Shown here: piece by piece, positions 6,441 to 14,773 of the stretch | How the letters are laid out: each line of letters starts with the position of its first letter | Position numbering within the stretch: the first letter of the stretch is position 1 | IMG/VR virus record: IMGVR_UViG_3300032895_000010 | Location: 1-39,703 of that record | Reading direction: 5' to 3' (one strand) | Source of the DNA: a virus | DNA length: 39,703 nt | The notes under the pieces: model-generated | Seen by the model: the letters and a program-made list of their open reading frames with translations, nothing else | What the model was told of the DNA's origin: nothing | Database searches by the model: none | Translations under genes and position numbers: made by a program

Positions 6441-6894
6441 ACAAGTTCAAACAATTGAAGAATTTCAAAAGAGAGCAAATGAATTACTTGAGAAAAAGTA
6501 TAGCGACAAAGCTGAATTGCCACAACAGGAAAACAAAAAATATCCGGGCGTTAGCCCGCAGCCTAATTGGGAATTTATTGCCAAAGAACGTTTGCAAATG
6601 TTAAATCAAATGCAAACAGAAATGATTGAATGGCAAGAGGCTTATCGCAGGGAACGTGCGCGAGTCGATGAATTATTTTCAAAAGTTTTAGGATTAGAGG
6701 TAAATAAAACGATCGAGCGCAGCGAGACCGAGATTAAACATTCAGTAATGTCTCCAGAACAATTATCTCATACGAGAGCTAGATGGCCACAGGTTAAGGC
6801 AATGAAAGAAAAGTATTATGTAGAACAGGCTAGACTAGCTCATGACGCAGGATTAGAAAAACCGGAAACTGCAAAACAAGAACAGGAGAGTTAA
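6433..6894 (+). CDS. Hypothetical coiled-coil protein (153 aa)
   Basis: This highly charged, almost wholly helical protein has a long Glu/Arg/Gln heptad-like stretch (MLNQMQTEMIEWQEAYRRER, about residues 56-75) and a C-terminal helical part ending in Gln/Glu. There are no cysteines or membrane segments. The ATG lies inside the terminase gene (8-base overlap), which implies coupled translation. A place between terminase and portal suggests a packaging or assembly helper, but I recognise no family and this is positional inference only. Confidence 0.65.
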   Translation: MPEQVQTIEEFQKRANELLEKKYSDKAELPQQENKKYPGVSPQPNWEFIAKERLQMLNQMQTEMIEWQEAYRRERARVDELFSKVLGLEVNKTIERSETEIKHSVMSPEQLSHTRARWPQVKAMKEKYYVEQARLAHDAGLEKPETAKQEQES

Positions 6895-6900
6895 AAAATC

Positions 6901-7128
6901 ATGCCTGTAAAAAGCCCCAAGCAGTTCAGATTTATGGAAGCTGCCGCGCACGGAAATATGAAATCAGCCGGCGGCCCATCTCCTTCAGTAGCAAAAGAAT
7001 TTCTTAGCAAAACTCCAGAATCAAAGAAAAAGAAATTCGCTCACGCTGTACGAAGTAAGATGGGAAAGAAAAAGCCAGTTCAAGGCTCTGGACATGAAAT
7101 GAGAAATATCTTTAAAGAGATAAAGTGA
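6901..7128 (+). CDS. Small basic conserved phage protein (75 aa)
   Basis: The protein starts MPVKSPKQFRFMEAAAHG and continues with GPSPSVAKEFLSKTPESKKK. The opening MPVKSxxQFRFMxA followed by a short linker and a VAKEFL helix is a pattern I have seen in many small phage and plasmid-borne proteins of unknown function. It is strongly basic (runs of Lys), so nucleic-acid contact is plausible. A ribosome site (GGAGAG) precedes the ATG. The TGA overlaps the next gene's ATG (TGATG). Confidence 0.65.
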   Translation: MPVKSPKQFRFMEAAAHGNMKSAGGPSPSVAKEFLSKTPESKKKKFAHAVRSKMGKKKPVQGSGHEMRNIFKEIK

Positions 7129-7361
7129 TGTTTATTTTACCTTGTACACAAGATCAATTCAATAAATTATTAGTTGAATTGGAAAATTGTGGAGTTTCTG
7201 TAAATAGTTACTCTAATGGCTATCATATTGATGGTCATGGAGTTGAAGCAATTGCAACTTTTTCAAATAATGAACTTAGAGTAGTAGTTAGCAAGAAACC
7301 ATTTTTTGTTTCTGTTGCACATATTAAAGAAGCATTATACGAATCGTTAAATGCTAAATAA
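7128..7361 (+). CDS. Hypothetical protein (77 aa)
   Basis: I choose the ATG at 7128 because it overlaps the previous stop as TGATG; a GTG one codon upstream would add one residue. The protein (MFILPCTQDQFNKLLVELEN...) alternates predicted strands and helices in a small alpha/beta fold, and has two Cys. No family is recognised. It overlaps the portal gene start by 11 bases and is part of the coupled packaging block. Confidence 0.6.
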   Translation: MFILPCTQDQFNKLLVELENCGVSVNSYSNGYHIDGHGVEAIATFSNNELRVVVSKKPFFVSVAHIKEALYESLNAK

Positions 7362-9795
7362 TAAAAAGAAAAAGAAAGAATTAGATGACGAACTTAAGAA
7401 TTCTCTTAAGGATATAATTAAAATTTGTGAAAACGAAGATGAATTCGTGAGAAAAGCTCAAATTAGAACTTGGAAGAAGAACGAAGAATTTTGGCATGGT
7501 GTACAGTATTTATTTTGGAATGAGAAAGATCAAACTTGGATTAGTCCTCAATCAGGTGCGGCGCCGAATTTAGGTTTCTCGATGGAAGAAACTCAAGAAT
7601 TAGGGCCGTTCTACGATTTTGTAATTAACATATTTTTAGGTCATGGACAATCAATTATCTCAGCGTTAAGTGCACAAGTTCCTGCCATTAAATTTCTACC
7701 GGATGATGGCAATGATGATAAGGACATTGATACCGCAAAAACTTTTGATAAAATTGCTGAACTTGTCGCACGACACAACGACGCTAAACTTAAGTTCATT
7801 AAAACTTTATTCTTTCTTTATATTAATCCACTCGTTGCTGCTTATCGGTATATTGATACTGATAAGAAGTATGGTGTATATAAAGTCCCTGTTTTTCAAA
7901 ACCAAGAAGTAGAACAGAAAGTTTGTCCGATTTGCGGGGCAGAGATTGTAGGAGGTGATGATGAAAGTTTAAATAATGCACCGGTCAACCTAAAGAGCGA
8001 TGAGAGTCAAGATGTAGAAGAATCTAATGCCCCGCAACATACTTCTGACGAAGGGATTGAAGGTACAGAGGAAACAGGAGAGAATCAAGATACTGAGGAG
8101 ATTAATCAAGAACAAGAGCAAGAGTTAGTTTGTCCAAATTGCGGCTCGCTAGTCGAACCACAATTAGTTAAGAAAACTATTCCAATTCATGCATACGACG
8201 AAGATAAACCAAAATCCAGAGTTAAGTACGAGATTTTTGGCTCATTATTCGTTAAAATCCCAGTCTATGCATTCGATCAGGACTCTTGTGGTTATTTGGG
8301 ACTTTATTTAGATAAACCAAAAGATGAGTTAGTCGCTAATTTTTGTTATGATGAAAAAGGAAAATTAGATCGTGAATTAGCCAAAAAGATTGAATCGGAG
8401 TATATGATTAATCAGGATCGTTTCGCGCGCAACGAGTATCAATATCCAACTGGTCCAGAAATGGAAAACCGCGAAATGAGTACATTGATTCAATACTGGC
8501 TACGACCAAGTAAATTTAATTTAGAAAAGGATTTCGATAAACGAGAAAAACTTTTAGAAACTTTCCCGAAAGGTTGTAAAGTAGTTTTAATTGGAAAGAA
8601 CAAAGTATTCGTTTCTGCTGATGAAGAAGAATTAGATAAACGGTGGACATTAGGTAAAGCAGGATTATCAACTTATGTTCACGGAGATCCAATTTGTCAA
8701 CCTCTTGTTCCAATACAAGAGATGAGAAATAATTTAGATAATTTAATCATGGATACCATAGAACATGGTATTCCATCAACTTTCGTAGATTCTGAAGTTT
8801 TAGACTTTGATGCATATGGTCGTTTTGAAGCATTGCCTGGTTATATGTTTAAAGCTAAAGCACGACCGGGGAAGACTTTAGGGGAATCATTTTTCGTAGA
8901 ACCAAAAGCTCAAGTTCCTAGAGAAGTTGGAACATACAGACAAGCGTTAGATAAAGACGCACAATTCACTGTGGGATCATTTCCTAGTTTATACGGTGGA
9001 CCTAGCGAAGGAAAATCACGAACTCTAGGAGAGTATCAACAAAGTCGTCAACAAGCATTACAAAGATTAATGTTAATTTGGGTATACGTCGCAGATTTCT
9101 ATCGACGTAATATGGAAGAAATGTGTAGAATGTTCGCTGAAATGATGATTGAAGACGAATATTTTACAAAACTCTCAAGCAATGGAAATTATATAACTGT
9201 TTGGATTAAGAAATCTCAATTAGCTGGAAAAATTGGTGGAGTTGAAAGTGAAGCAAGCGATCAATTTCCAATGAGTATCCAACAAATTCAGATATTCTTG
9301 GAGAAATTTATTGAACTAAATAATCCTCAAATCAACGCAGCGTTGTATGCTCCAGAGAATCGAAAAGTTCTTCAAGACTATTTCATGCTTAATAAATTAA
9401 AGATGCCTGGAAGGAATCAAATTTATAAGCAGGTAGTCGAAATAAACAAGATGTTAAATGGAGTAGAAAATCCTTTAACTGGACAGAAAACTTACGGTCC
9501 TATCGCTGTTCCGAATCCGCAAAATCCAGGACAAACTATAAATCAGTCTTCAGTTCCAATTGATCCATTAGTAGATGATGATGCAATTCATATTTCTGAA
9601 TTGAAAGATTTCATGACTGATGACATTGGATTAGATTTGAAAGATCAGCAACCTTTAATTTATGCCGATCTTGAAGCCCATTTAAAAGCTCATCAACTTA
9701 ACTTACAATTAAAAACTATGACACAATTTGAATCTTCGCCTCCTGGCGAAGCACCGGATACTACAGAAACTTCTGACGCGGGAGGCGACGAATGA
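7351..9795 (+). CDS. Portal protein (podovirus type) with zinc-knuckle insertion
   Basis: The length of 814 residues suits the large portal (head-to-tail connector) proteins of podoviruses. The order of the parts fits too: a basic helical N-terminus (NKKKKKELDDEL), a wing/clip region, a conserved middle (EMRNNLDNLIMDTIEHGIP, TLGEYQQSRQQALQRLMLIW) and an acidic C-terminal tail. It follows the terminase and precedes the scaffold and capsid genes. Twelve such subunits would form the DNA channel and docking site for the terminase. Unusual are two CxxC knuckles, CPIC (192-195) and CPNC (261-264), separated by about 65 residues that are almost all Asp, Glu, Gln, Asn and Ser. These could form a zinc ribbon with a disordered acidic loop. 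The portal call itself is by overall pattern and context. Confidence 0.8.
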   Translation: MLNNKKKKKELDDELKNSLKDIIKICENEDEFVRKAQIRTWKKNEEFWHGVQYLFWNEKDQTWISPQSGAAPNLGFSMEETQELGPFYDFVINIFLGHGQSIISALSAQVPAIKFLPDDGNDDKDIDTAKTFDKIAELVARHNDAKLKFIKTLFFLYINPLVAAYRYIDTDKKYGVYKVPVFQNQEVEQKVCPICGAEIVGGDDESLNNAPVNLKSDESQDVEESNAPQHTSDEGIEGTEETGENQDTEEINQEQEQELVCPNCGSLVEPQLVKKTIPIHAYDEDKPKSRVKYEIFGSLFVKIPVYAFDQDSCGYLGLYLDKPKDELVANFCYDEKGKLDRELAKKIESEYMINQDRFARNEYQYPTGPEMENREMSTLIQYWLRPSKFNLEKDFDKREKLLETFPKGCKVVLIGKNKVFVSADEEELDKRWTLGKAGLSTYVHGDPICQPLVPIQEMRNNLDNLIMDTIEHGIPSTFVDSEVLDFDAYGRFEALPGYMFKAKARPGKTLGESFFVEPKAQVPREVGTYRQALDKDAQFTVGSFPSLYGGPSEGKSRTLGEYQQSRQQALQRLMLIWVYVADFYRRNMEEMCRMFAEMMIEDEYFTKLSSNGNYITVWIKKSQLAGKIGGVESEASDQFPMSIQQIQIFLEKFIELNNPQINAALYAPENRKVLQDYFMLNKLKMPGRNQIYKQVVEINKMLNGVENPLTGQKTYGPIAVPNPQNPGQTINQSSVPIDPLVDDDAIHISELKDFMTDDIGLDLKDQQPLIYADLEAHLKAHQLNLQLKTMTQFESSPPGEAPDTTETSDAGGDE

Positions 9796-9920
9796 GTATA
9801 TTTTGGAATTTGTTAGGTTCTGTAATTTTATTAATTATAGGATTTTGTGTTGGATTTATTGCCGGTGGGGCGGCTGTTTATAGATCTATATACAAATCAA
9901 TAGAAGGACAAAATAAATGA
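9792..9920 (+). CDS. Single-pass membrane peptide (42 aa)
   Basis: The ATG overlaps the portal stop as ATGA. Residues 5-29 (WNLLGSVILLIIGFCVGFIA) form one strong membrane helix with a small-residue GxxxGG patch, followed by a short basic tail. Together with the next gene it forms a pair of tiny coupled membrane proteins. A lysis, membrane or injection role is possible, but nothing decides. Confidence 0.6.
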   Translation: MSIFWNLLGSVILLIIGFCVGFIAGGAAVYRSIYKSIEGQNK

Positions 9921-10051
9921 TTACGATTCATTTCATAATTATAATATTTGCAATTATTTGCTTCTTTCTTGCAGCAATTAACGTTCCAAGTAAGATAAAT
10001 TTAGTTGCTTTAGGTTTGTTGTTTTGGCTGATAAGTACATTGATTCACTAG
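9917..10051 (+). CDS. Two-helix membrane peptide (44 aa)
   Basis: Coupled to the preceding gene by an ATGA overlap, this frame encodes MITIHFIIIIFAIICFFLAA, a short turn (NVPSKIN), and a second hydrophobic stretch (LVALGLLFWLISTLI). Two membrane helices joined by a short basic turn would suit a holin-like hairpin, but no lysin gene is visible nearby, so no lysis role is asserted. Confidence 0.55.
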   Translation: MITIHFIIIIFAIICFFLAAINVPSKINLVALGLLFWLISTLIH

Positions 10052-10061
10052 GAATAAAACT

Positions 10062-10406
10062 ATGATGCAAGGATGCCAAATTACATTATCTGATACAGCC
10101 GCATATAATCTGTATGCATTGATTTTGTCTACTTTAAATTTAGCCTCTCCTCCACAAACAGGATTAGGGCAACGAGTCTTTGCATCTAATGTTGCCTATT
10201 TATGTTTAACTTTGGCAATTAATCAATCAGGAAATTCTGGTAACTTTGTATCTGTTCAGGATCAAAACGGTCAAGAAATGAATGTTTTGATTTCTGGTAT
10301 TCCTTGGATTGTATTTGATACAACGAATACTATTGATTTACAAGGAATTAAATTGCAGGCTACTGCTGATGGTGCGGTCGTTGACGTAGCGATAAACGTG
10401 AAATAA
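10062..10406 (+). CDS. Small virion-type protein (114 aa)
   Basis: The protein (MMQGCQITLSDTAAYNLYAL...) shows an N-terminal helix and then predicted beta strands (NFVSVQDQNGQEMNVLISG, IDLQGIKLQATADGAVVDVA). It has no signal peptide. A small beta-rich protein between the portal and the appendage-like genes could be a minor virion component. Two ATGs are possible, at 10062 and 10065. The next gene starts one base after its stop. Confidence 0.6.
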   Translation: MMQGCQITLSDTAAYNLYALILSTLNLASPPQTGLGQRVFASNVAYLCLTLAINQSGNSGNFVSVQDQNGQEMNVLISGIPWIVFDTTNTIDLQGIKLQATADGAVVDVAINVK

Positions 10407-10407
10407 T

Positions 10408-12006
10408 ATGAAACGACTTTTATTTTTATTATTTGCAATAACAAGCGTAGCTCAAAGTCAAATTGCTATTCACGTAATTTTTGGTTCTACGTTACCATCA
10501 TTTTGCAGTCCATTAACAGGAGATGTTTTCTTCTTAACAACTGGAGGAGCTGGAGTACAAGGATTATATTCGTGCGATGCAACTAATACTTGGGTATTTC
10601 ATGGAAATGGAGGAACTGGAGTAGATTCTGTTTCTGGTTCTGGACCAATTACAGCAACTGGAACAGGCGCTGTAACTGTAGGAATGTCATCTAGTGCAAC
10701 TTTACCAGGAACTCCTAGCGTTCAAACTGCACCAACTAATTCAGATAATTCAAATGATATAGCTTCAACTAATTTCGTTAGACATTTATTAGCTAGTTTA
10801 AATCCTGCAGCTTCAGTTGCAGCTGGCACGACAACAGTTTTACCTAATACTCCAACTTATAATAATAGTGCAGGAACTTTGACTGCCGCAAGTAATGGTG
10901 CGTTAACTATTGATGGATATTCCACTAATTTAAATGATAGATTATTAATTAAAAATCAAGCTAGTGCTTTTCAAAATGGAGTATATTCTGTAACAACTTT
11001 AGGATCTGGTTCGGTATCGTATGTCCTCACGCGCACGTCAGATTTTAATACTGTCGCAAGTATAAATAATGCTGGTGTAATACCTGTATTAAATGGAACT
11101 GTTAATAATAATACTACTTGGGTTTTAGATACTGCAATTACAACTTTAGGTACGTCTAGTATAATTTACGATCAAACTAATAGTCAACCTCCTGTAACTA
11201 CAGTTAATGGAGTAACTTTTAGTACTGCATCAGGATCTTATGAGGCTTGTATAAATACGTCAGCTACAGCGTGTACTTGGGAAAAAATACCGAATGTTGC
11301 ATTAGCAAATTCTGCAACTACAGTAAATGGGCAAACTTGTACTTTAGGATCTACTTGTACAATTTCTACATCATCAAATCCTAATGGTTATGGAATGTGG
11401 CAACTTTCTGTACCTAGTTACTCATCATTTAATTGGTATAATCAAAGTTCTGCTAGTGATGTTACAGGAACAAATTTTTTATCAATCCTAGGCACTGGAT
11501 GCAGTGGTTCTACATGCCTGAACATACTTCATCAAGCTTGCCCATCTGGATTTACTTCTGGAACTGAGGATTTGTTTGCGCTGGTTTTAGTGAGCGGGTC
11601 GAATGGGTACGGGCAAGTCCCGTTGGCGGGGATTGAAGTTGATGACGGAACGAAAATAGTAGGTCTTTTGGACATTCCGAATAACACCTCATTTACTCCG
11701 AATGACACTGGCATTTTCCTGAACACCTACACAAGTGCAACTGGTACGGCCGCAAACGTCTCTCTGGATAATAATTACACGCAAATTCAGTGGCCGATCT
11801 GGTTAAGGCTCCACGATGCCTCTGGGACAATTTCAGGGCTTTACTCGTTTTCTGGTGTGGATTGGAGAACGTTAGGCTCAACAACGACAGGGGGATTATC
11901 TTCGGTCGCTAACTGTGGCTTTTTTGCGTCTGGGTCGATTACGGGACAGCAGGATTCCGTGACTATTTTATCATGGCAATTTGCATCGAGTTTAACTCCT
12001 CAATAA
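10408..12006 (+). CDS. Secreted tail-fibre-like protein with C-terminal lectin-like domain
   Basis: This 532-residue protein begins with a clear Sec signal peptide (MKRLLFLLFAITSVA, likely cut before Gln16). It then shows modules typical of phage tail fibres: APTNSDNSNDIASTNFV (108-124) and NGALTIDGYSTNLNDRLLIK (163-182) with QNGVYSVTTLGSGS after it. The last 200 residues (QWPIWLRLHDASGTISGLYS, then GVDWRTLGS and a final TILSWQF strand) resemble concanavalin/LamG-like carbohydrate-binding domains. So a receptor- or glycan-binding protein appears to carry an export signal, which virion fibres normally lack. The DNA from about 11490 to the end is visibly more GC-rich than the rest, pointing to a separately acquired C-terminal segment. 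Confidence 0.75.
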   Translation: MKRLLFLLFAITSVAQSQIAIHVIFGSTLPSFCSPLTGDVFFLTTGGAGVQGLYSCDATNTWVFHGNGGTGVDSVSGSGPITATGTGAVTVGMSSSATLPGTPSVQTAPTNSDNSNDIASTNFVRHLLASLNPAASVAAGTTTVLPNTPTYNNSAGTLTAASNGALTIDGYSTNLNDRLLIKNQASAFQNGVYSVTTLGSGSVSYVLTRTSDFNTVASINNAGVIPVLNGTVNNNTTWVLDTAITTLGTSSIIYDQTNSQPPVTTVNGVTFSTASGSYEACINTSATACTWEKIPNVALANSATTVNGQTCTLGSTCTISTSSNPNGYGMWQLSVPSYSSFNWYNQSSASDVTGTNFLSILGTGCSGSTCLNILHQACPSGFTSGTEDLFALVLVSGSNGYGQVPLAGIEVDDGTKIVGLLDIPNNTSFTPNDTGIFLNTYTSATGTAANVSLDNNYTQIQWPIWLRLHDASGTISGLYSFSGVDWRTLGSTTTGGLSSVANCGFFASGSITGQQDSVTILSWQFASSLTPQ

Positions 12007-12013
12007 TGATTTT

Positions 12014-12718
12014 ATGATGAAAAAATTATTATTTTTATTGTTAATTTACAGTTGCAAATTAAATGCACAAAATATTATATCTTGTGCGGGATCTAATTGG
12101 TCTGGACCATATAGACAATTATGTGCAATAGATGGAACATCTCCATTACAAATTGATGTTTGTCCAGTTAATCCAGCTTGCTCAAATCAATCGCAATGGC
12201 AAAATATTAATTCTTCAGGATCAGCCGCAGCGTTTAATTCTCTAACTAGTGGAACTAATAATTCTGCTGCGATGGTAGTGGGAGGATCTGCTAGTTTAAA
12301 TTATGCAAATACAGGAATTATTAATGCTAATGAATGTAACGGCGCGGCTTGCGGGACGTTATTAGGATCGGGACTAACTAGTTACGCTTTATTGGTAGGA
12401 AACGGAACTGTAAACGTTAAAGTAGCAAACGCTGCATTACTATCGGATAGTTTTGGAGATTTAACTATTCCAGGGAATTTAACTGTTTTGGGAAATATAA
12501 TTGGTTCAGGAAGTATCAGTTTAATACAATTTACGAATTTATATTCTGTAGCAGGAACTGCTTTACCAACTTGCAATCTTTCAAACGTAGCAACTATAGC
12601 TTGGGTTAGCGATGGTAATTCGGCAACTTTAGGAACTGTATATACAGGATCAGGAAGTATAAAAATTGAAGTAGAATGCATCTATACTGGTTCTACTTAC
12701 GAATGGTTAATTCACTAA
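12014..12718 (+). CDS. Secreted tail-fibre-like protein (234 aa)
   Basis: The N-terminus MMKKLLFLLLIYSCKLNA is a Sec signal peptide with probable cleavage before Gln19. IYSC is only a poor lipobox, so a lipoprotein is less likely. The mature part has several Cys (CAGSNW, CAIDG, CPVNPAC) and a fibre-type module, FNSLTSGTNNSAAMVVGGSA, followed by low-complexity beta-rich sequence (LLVGNGTVNVKVANAALLSD; LTIPGNLTVLGNIIGSG). The pattern suits a trimeric or repetitive surface protein. Paired Cys and the signal suggest folding in the periplasm or outside the cell. The stop overlaps the next ATG (TAATG). It is second in the run of signal-peptide genes. Confidence 0.65.
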   Translation: MMKKLLFLLLIYSCKLNAQNIISCAGSNWSGPYRQLCAIDGTSPLQIDVCPVNPACSNQSQWQNINSSGSAAAFNSLTSGTNNSAAMVVGGSASLNYANTGIINANECNGAACGTLLGSGLTSYALLVGNGTVNVKVANAALLSDSFGDLTIPGNLTVLGNIIGSGSISLIQFTNLYSVAGTALPTCNLSNVATIAWVSDGNSATLGTVYTGSGSIKIEVECIYTGSTYEWLIH

Positions 12719-13065
12719 TGTTTAGAACAGACGAAAACAATAATCCAACGGCTTTTACAACTGACCTAGCTAAACAGGCTGGTTTAGTTCTTGGAACTGA
12801 TTATGTCGATGGAACATCTTTTCCAAAGGGAATTTTAGTAACTGCAAAAATAGTTGGAGATCCTATTGCAACTACTATAAAATTAATTGACGCAGTAGGA
12901 TACTATACTAAATCTGGACATACAAGATGGGTATATATAGCTATTCCTAACTTTATTTGGAATAGTTTAACTGATGATGAAAAACGTGATGTGATAGGAT
13001 TTCATTATCGACGTGAAGGTGGGACTGAGATGAGAAGTTTGTTTCCTAATTATGGTAAATCATGA
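12718..13065 (+). CDS. Hypothetical cytoplasmic protein inside the secretion cassette (115 aa)
   Basis: I use the ATG at 12718 because it overlaps the previous stop as TAATG; an earlier in-frame ATG at 12676 would overlap by 43 bases. The protein (MFRTDENNNPTAFTTDLAKQ...) lacks a signal peptide, unlike its neighbours. It contains KIVGDPIATTIKLIDAVGYY and a C-terminal GFHYRREGGTEMRSLFPNYG. I believe a similar RTDxxNNPxAFTTD...EGGTEMR protein occurs in other phages, but its function is unknown to me. Its stop overlaps the following gene as ATGA. Confidence 0.65.
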   Translation: MFRTDENNNPTAFTTDLAKQAGLVLGTDYVDGTSFPKGILVTAKIVGDPIATTIKLIDAVGYYTKSGHTRWVYIAIPNFIWNSLTDDEKRDVIGFHYRREGGTEMRSLFPNYGKS

Positions 13066-14390
13066 TTAAATCTTTTATATTAGGAATTTCAATAATTAGT
13101 GTAGCAGTAGCTCAGCCAGGAACTTGTTATATTTTAGGAACAAATTCAGGTTGTAGCACAGGACCACAATCTCCTAGCTTACAAAGTTATGTAGGAACAG
13201 TAACTACCCAATTAAGTAATTTAGTTTTTGGAAATTCAGTTAAACCACAAATTGTAGTAGAAATGACTGCCGCAACTCCAAGTTATAGAACTACTGATTC
13301 TCCTGGTTGTCAAAACAATGGAACTTGCGTATTTTCTACGGCAAATTCTAACAGCGTTAGTATTGGATTAATTAATTATTTTAATTATGCATTGAAAAAT
13401 TCTGGAGCTAATGTAGTAGTTTATAATTTCGATCCTTATTTTGGATTAGCCGCGTCAGAATACGCGGGAACTTGTAAAGCTACAGATCCTAATTTTAATT
13501 CTTGGCAATTATCTCAAGATGTTTTAATGTTACAGGCGATTCAAAGTGCGGGATTCCAAATTTGGCTAAGTGCTACAGGATTGCCTAGTTCTATGACGGC
13601 TTGCGGTTATACGCTTGGAAGTATAACGGCCGCACAGTATAATTCTGCAATAGATCCAATGATTACTGCTTATATTAAACATTTAAATAATAATTCTATA
13701 AATGTAACGGCAGTAGTTGGAGTACATGAAGTAAATGGAATACAACAAATCACTACGGAGAATGCAGTTGCATTCTCCCCTTCAGATTTTACTTTAACAA
13801 TGAACGGAGCCTGCGCAGCAACTACAGCTGCGAATAATACAATTAGATGCGGTGCAGGATTTACTGCAAGTGATGGAACTTGGGCAACATACGCTTTTGC
13901 ACATTATAATTCATCAGTAAATACATTCTTCGCAGAAACTTATGGACCTTATAATGCGTATACACAAACTATAGAAAATGTAGAATCAATGTGCGCGTCA
14001 GCGTTAGCTGCGGGATTGCAACGCTGTGATAATTCAGAAGGAAATCCTCCAGTTTGGGGAACTGGAAATAGCGAATCAGACGCATTTGCTGGTTGTACTT
14101 GGAGTAGTTGGACTACGTATAATCAAATTTATTCATGGTTATTTACTGTATCACATCATTTAGCAGCTAATAACTTTAGTTCTTTTGTTTATTTTGGAAC
14201 TTATCCAATGGCTTATCAAACTTCAAGTATGACTCCTAATTGTTATGCGTCAGACAACACTGACGCTCCATATTTAACCATGACAAATAGTACAGGTAGT
14301 ACATCAGTATTGCAATTATTTCAGCAAGCAACAAGTTGGTCAGCAATAAATGTGCAAGGAGTAACGATTCAAGGAATTAAGGTTAATTAA
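13062..14390 (+). CDS. Secreted protein, possibly glycoside-hydrolase-like barrel (442 aa)
   Basis: A Sec signal peptide (MIKSFILGISIISVAVA, cut before Gln18) leads a Cys-containing extracellular-type protein. The body alternates strands and helices in a way that suits a TIM barrel: KPQIVVEMT, ANVVVYNFDPYFG, GFQIWLSATGLP, VTAVVGVHEVNG, FSSFVYFGTYPM. VVGVHEVNG at the end of a strand could be the acid/base region of clan-A-type glycosidases, and CDNSEGNPPVW could hold a second acidic residue. This is a structural guess, not a family match. An exported polysaccharide-degrading enzyme would fit the lectin- and fibre-like neighbours. Confidence 0.55.
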   Translation: MIKSFILGISIISVAVAQPGTCYILGTNSGCSTGPQSPSLQSYVGTVTTQLSNLVFGNSVKPQIVVEMTAATPSYRTTDSPGCQNNGTCVFSTANSNSVSIGLINYFNYALKNSGANVVVYNFDPYFGLAASEYAGTCKATDPNFNSWQLSQDVLMLQAIQSAGFQIWLSATGLPSSMTACGYTLGSITAAQYNSAIDPMITAYIKHLNNNSINVTAVVGVHEVNGIQQITTENAVAFSPSDFTLTMNGACAATTAANNTIRCGAGFTASDGTWATYAFAHYNSSVNTFFAETYGPYNAYTQTIENVESMCASALAAGLQRCDNSEGNPPVWGTGNSESDAFAGCTWSSWTTYNQIYSWLFTVSHHLAANNFSSFVYFGTYPMAYQTSSMTPNCYASDNTDAPYLTMTNSTGSTSVLQLFQQATSWSAINVQGVTIQGIKVN

Positions 14391-14750
14391 ATGAAGAAAT
14401 TGATTTTCTTAGCAATCTTGTTTACGTCTGCGAGTTTTGCACAGCATTCGACTACTTTGACATGGTCTTGGAGTCAAGGAACTGGAGATCCAGCGACAGG
14501 ATTTCATGTTTGGAGAATCCCTATTTCTGGAACTACCTGTCCAGCATTTGGAACATCTCCTTATGCTACTGTAAGTTCTCCATCAACTTTAACTTATACA
14601 GATACAGCAGTAACAGCAGGAGTTACAGAATGTTATGGCGTTACAGCTTATAATTCAGGAGGTGATTCGTCGATGTCTAACGTAGTTAGCGCGACAACTC
14701 CGTTTCTGCCGCCAACTATTCCCAGTGCTTTGTCGGCAGTTCCCAAATAA
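14391..14750 (+). CDS. Secreted fibronectin type III domain protein (119 aa)
   Basis: The protein consists of a signal peptide (MKKLIFLAILFTSASFA, cut before Gln18) and one fibronectin III domain of about 85 residues: LTWSWSQGTGDPATGFHVWR, a middle TYTDTAVTAGVTECYGVTAY, and GGDSSMSNVVSATTP. The YTDT...Y.V.A.N..G..S..SN pattern is diagnostic. A Pro-rich tail follows. Single FN3 modules usually bind polysaccharide or protein and are common in exported bacterial and phage surface proteins. It starts directly after the previous stop and is the fourth signal-peptide gene in the cassette. Confidence 0.8.
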   Translation: MKKLIFLAILFTSASFAQHSTTLTWSWSQGTGDPATGFHVWRIPISGTTCPAFGTSPYATVSSPSTLTYTDTAVTAGVTECYGVTAYNSGGDSSMSNVVSATTPFLPPTIPSALSAVPK

Positions 14751-14773
14751 ATGTATAGAATGTGAGAAATGAT

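Noticed and set aside
12014-12069. Lipoprotein signal
   Set aside because: IYSC does not fit the lipobox well and a standard Ala cut site lies just after it.
13062-14390. Named glycoside hydrolase family
   Set aside because: Only a strand-helix rhythm and one acidic strand end can be seen; no family signature allows a number.
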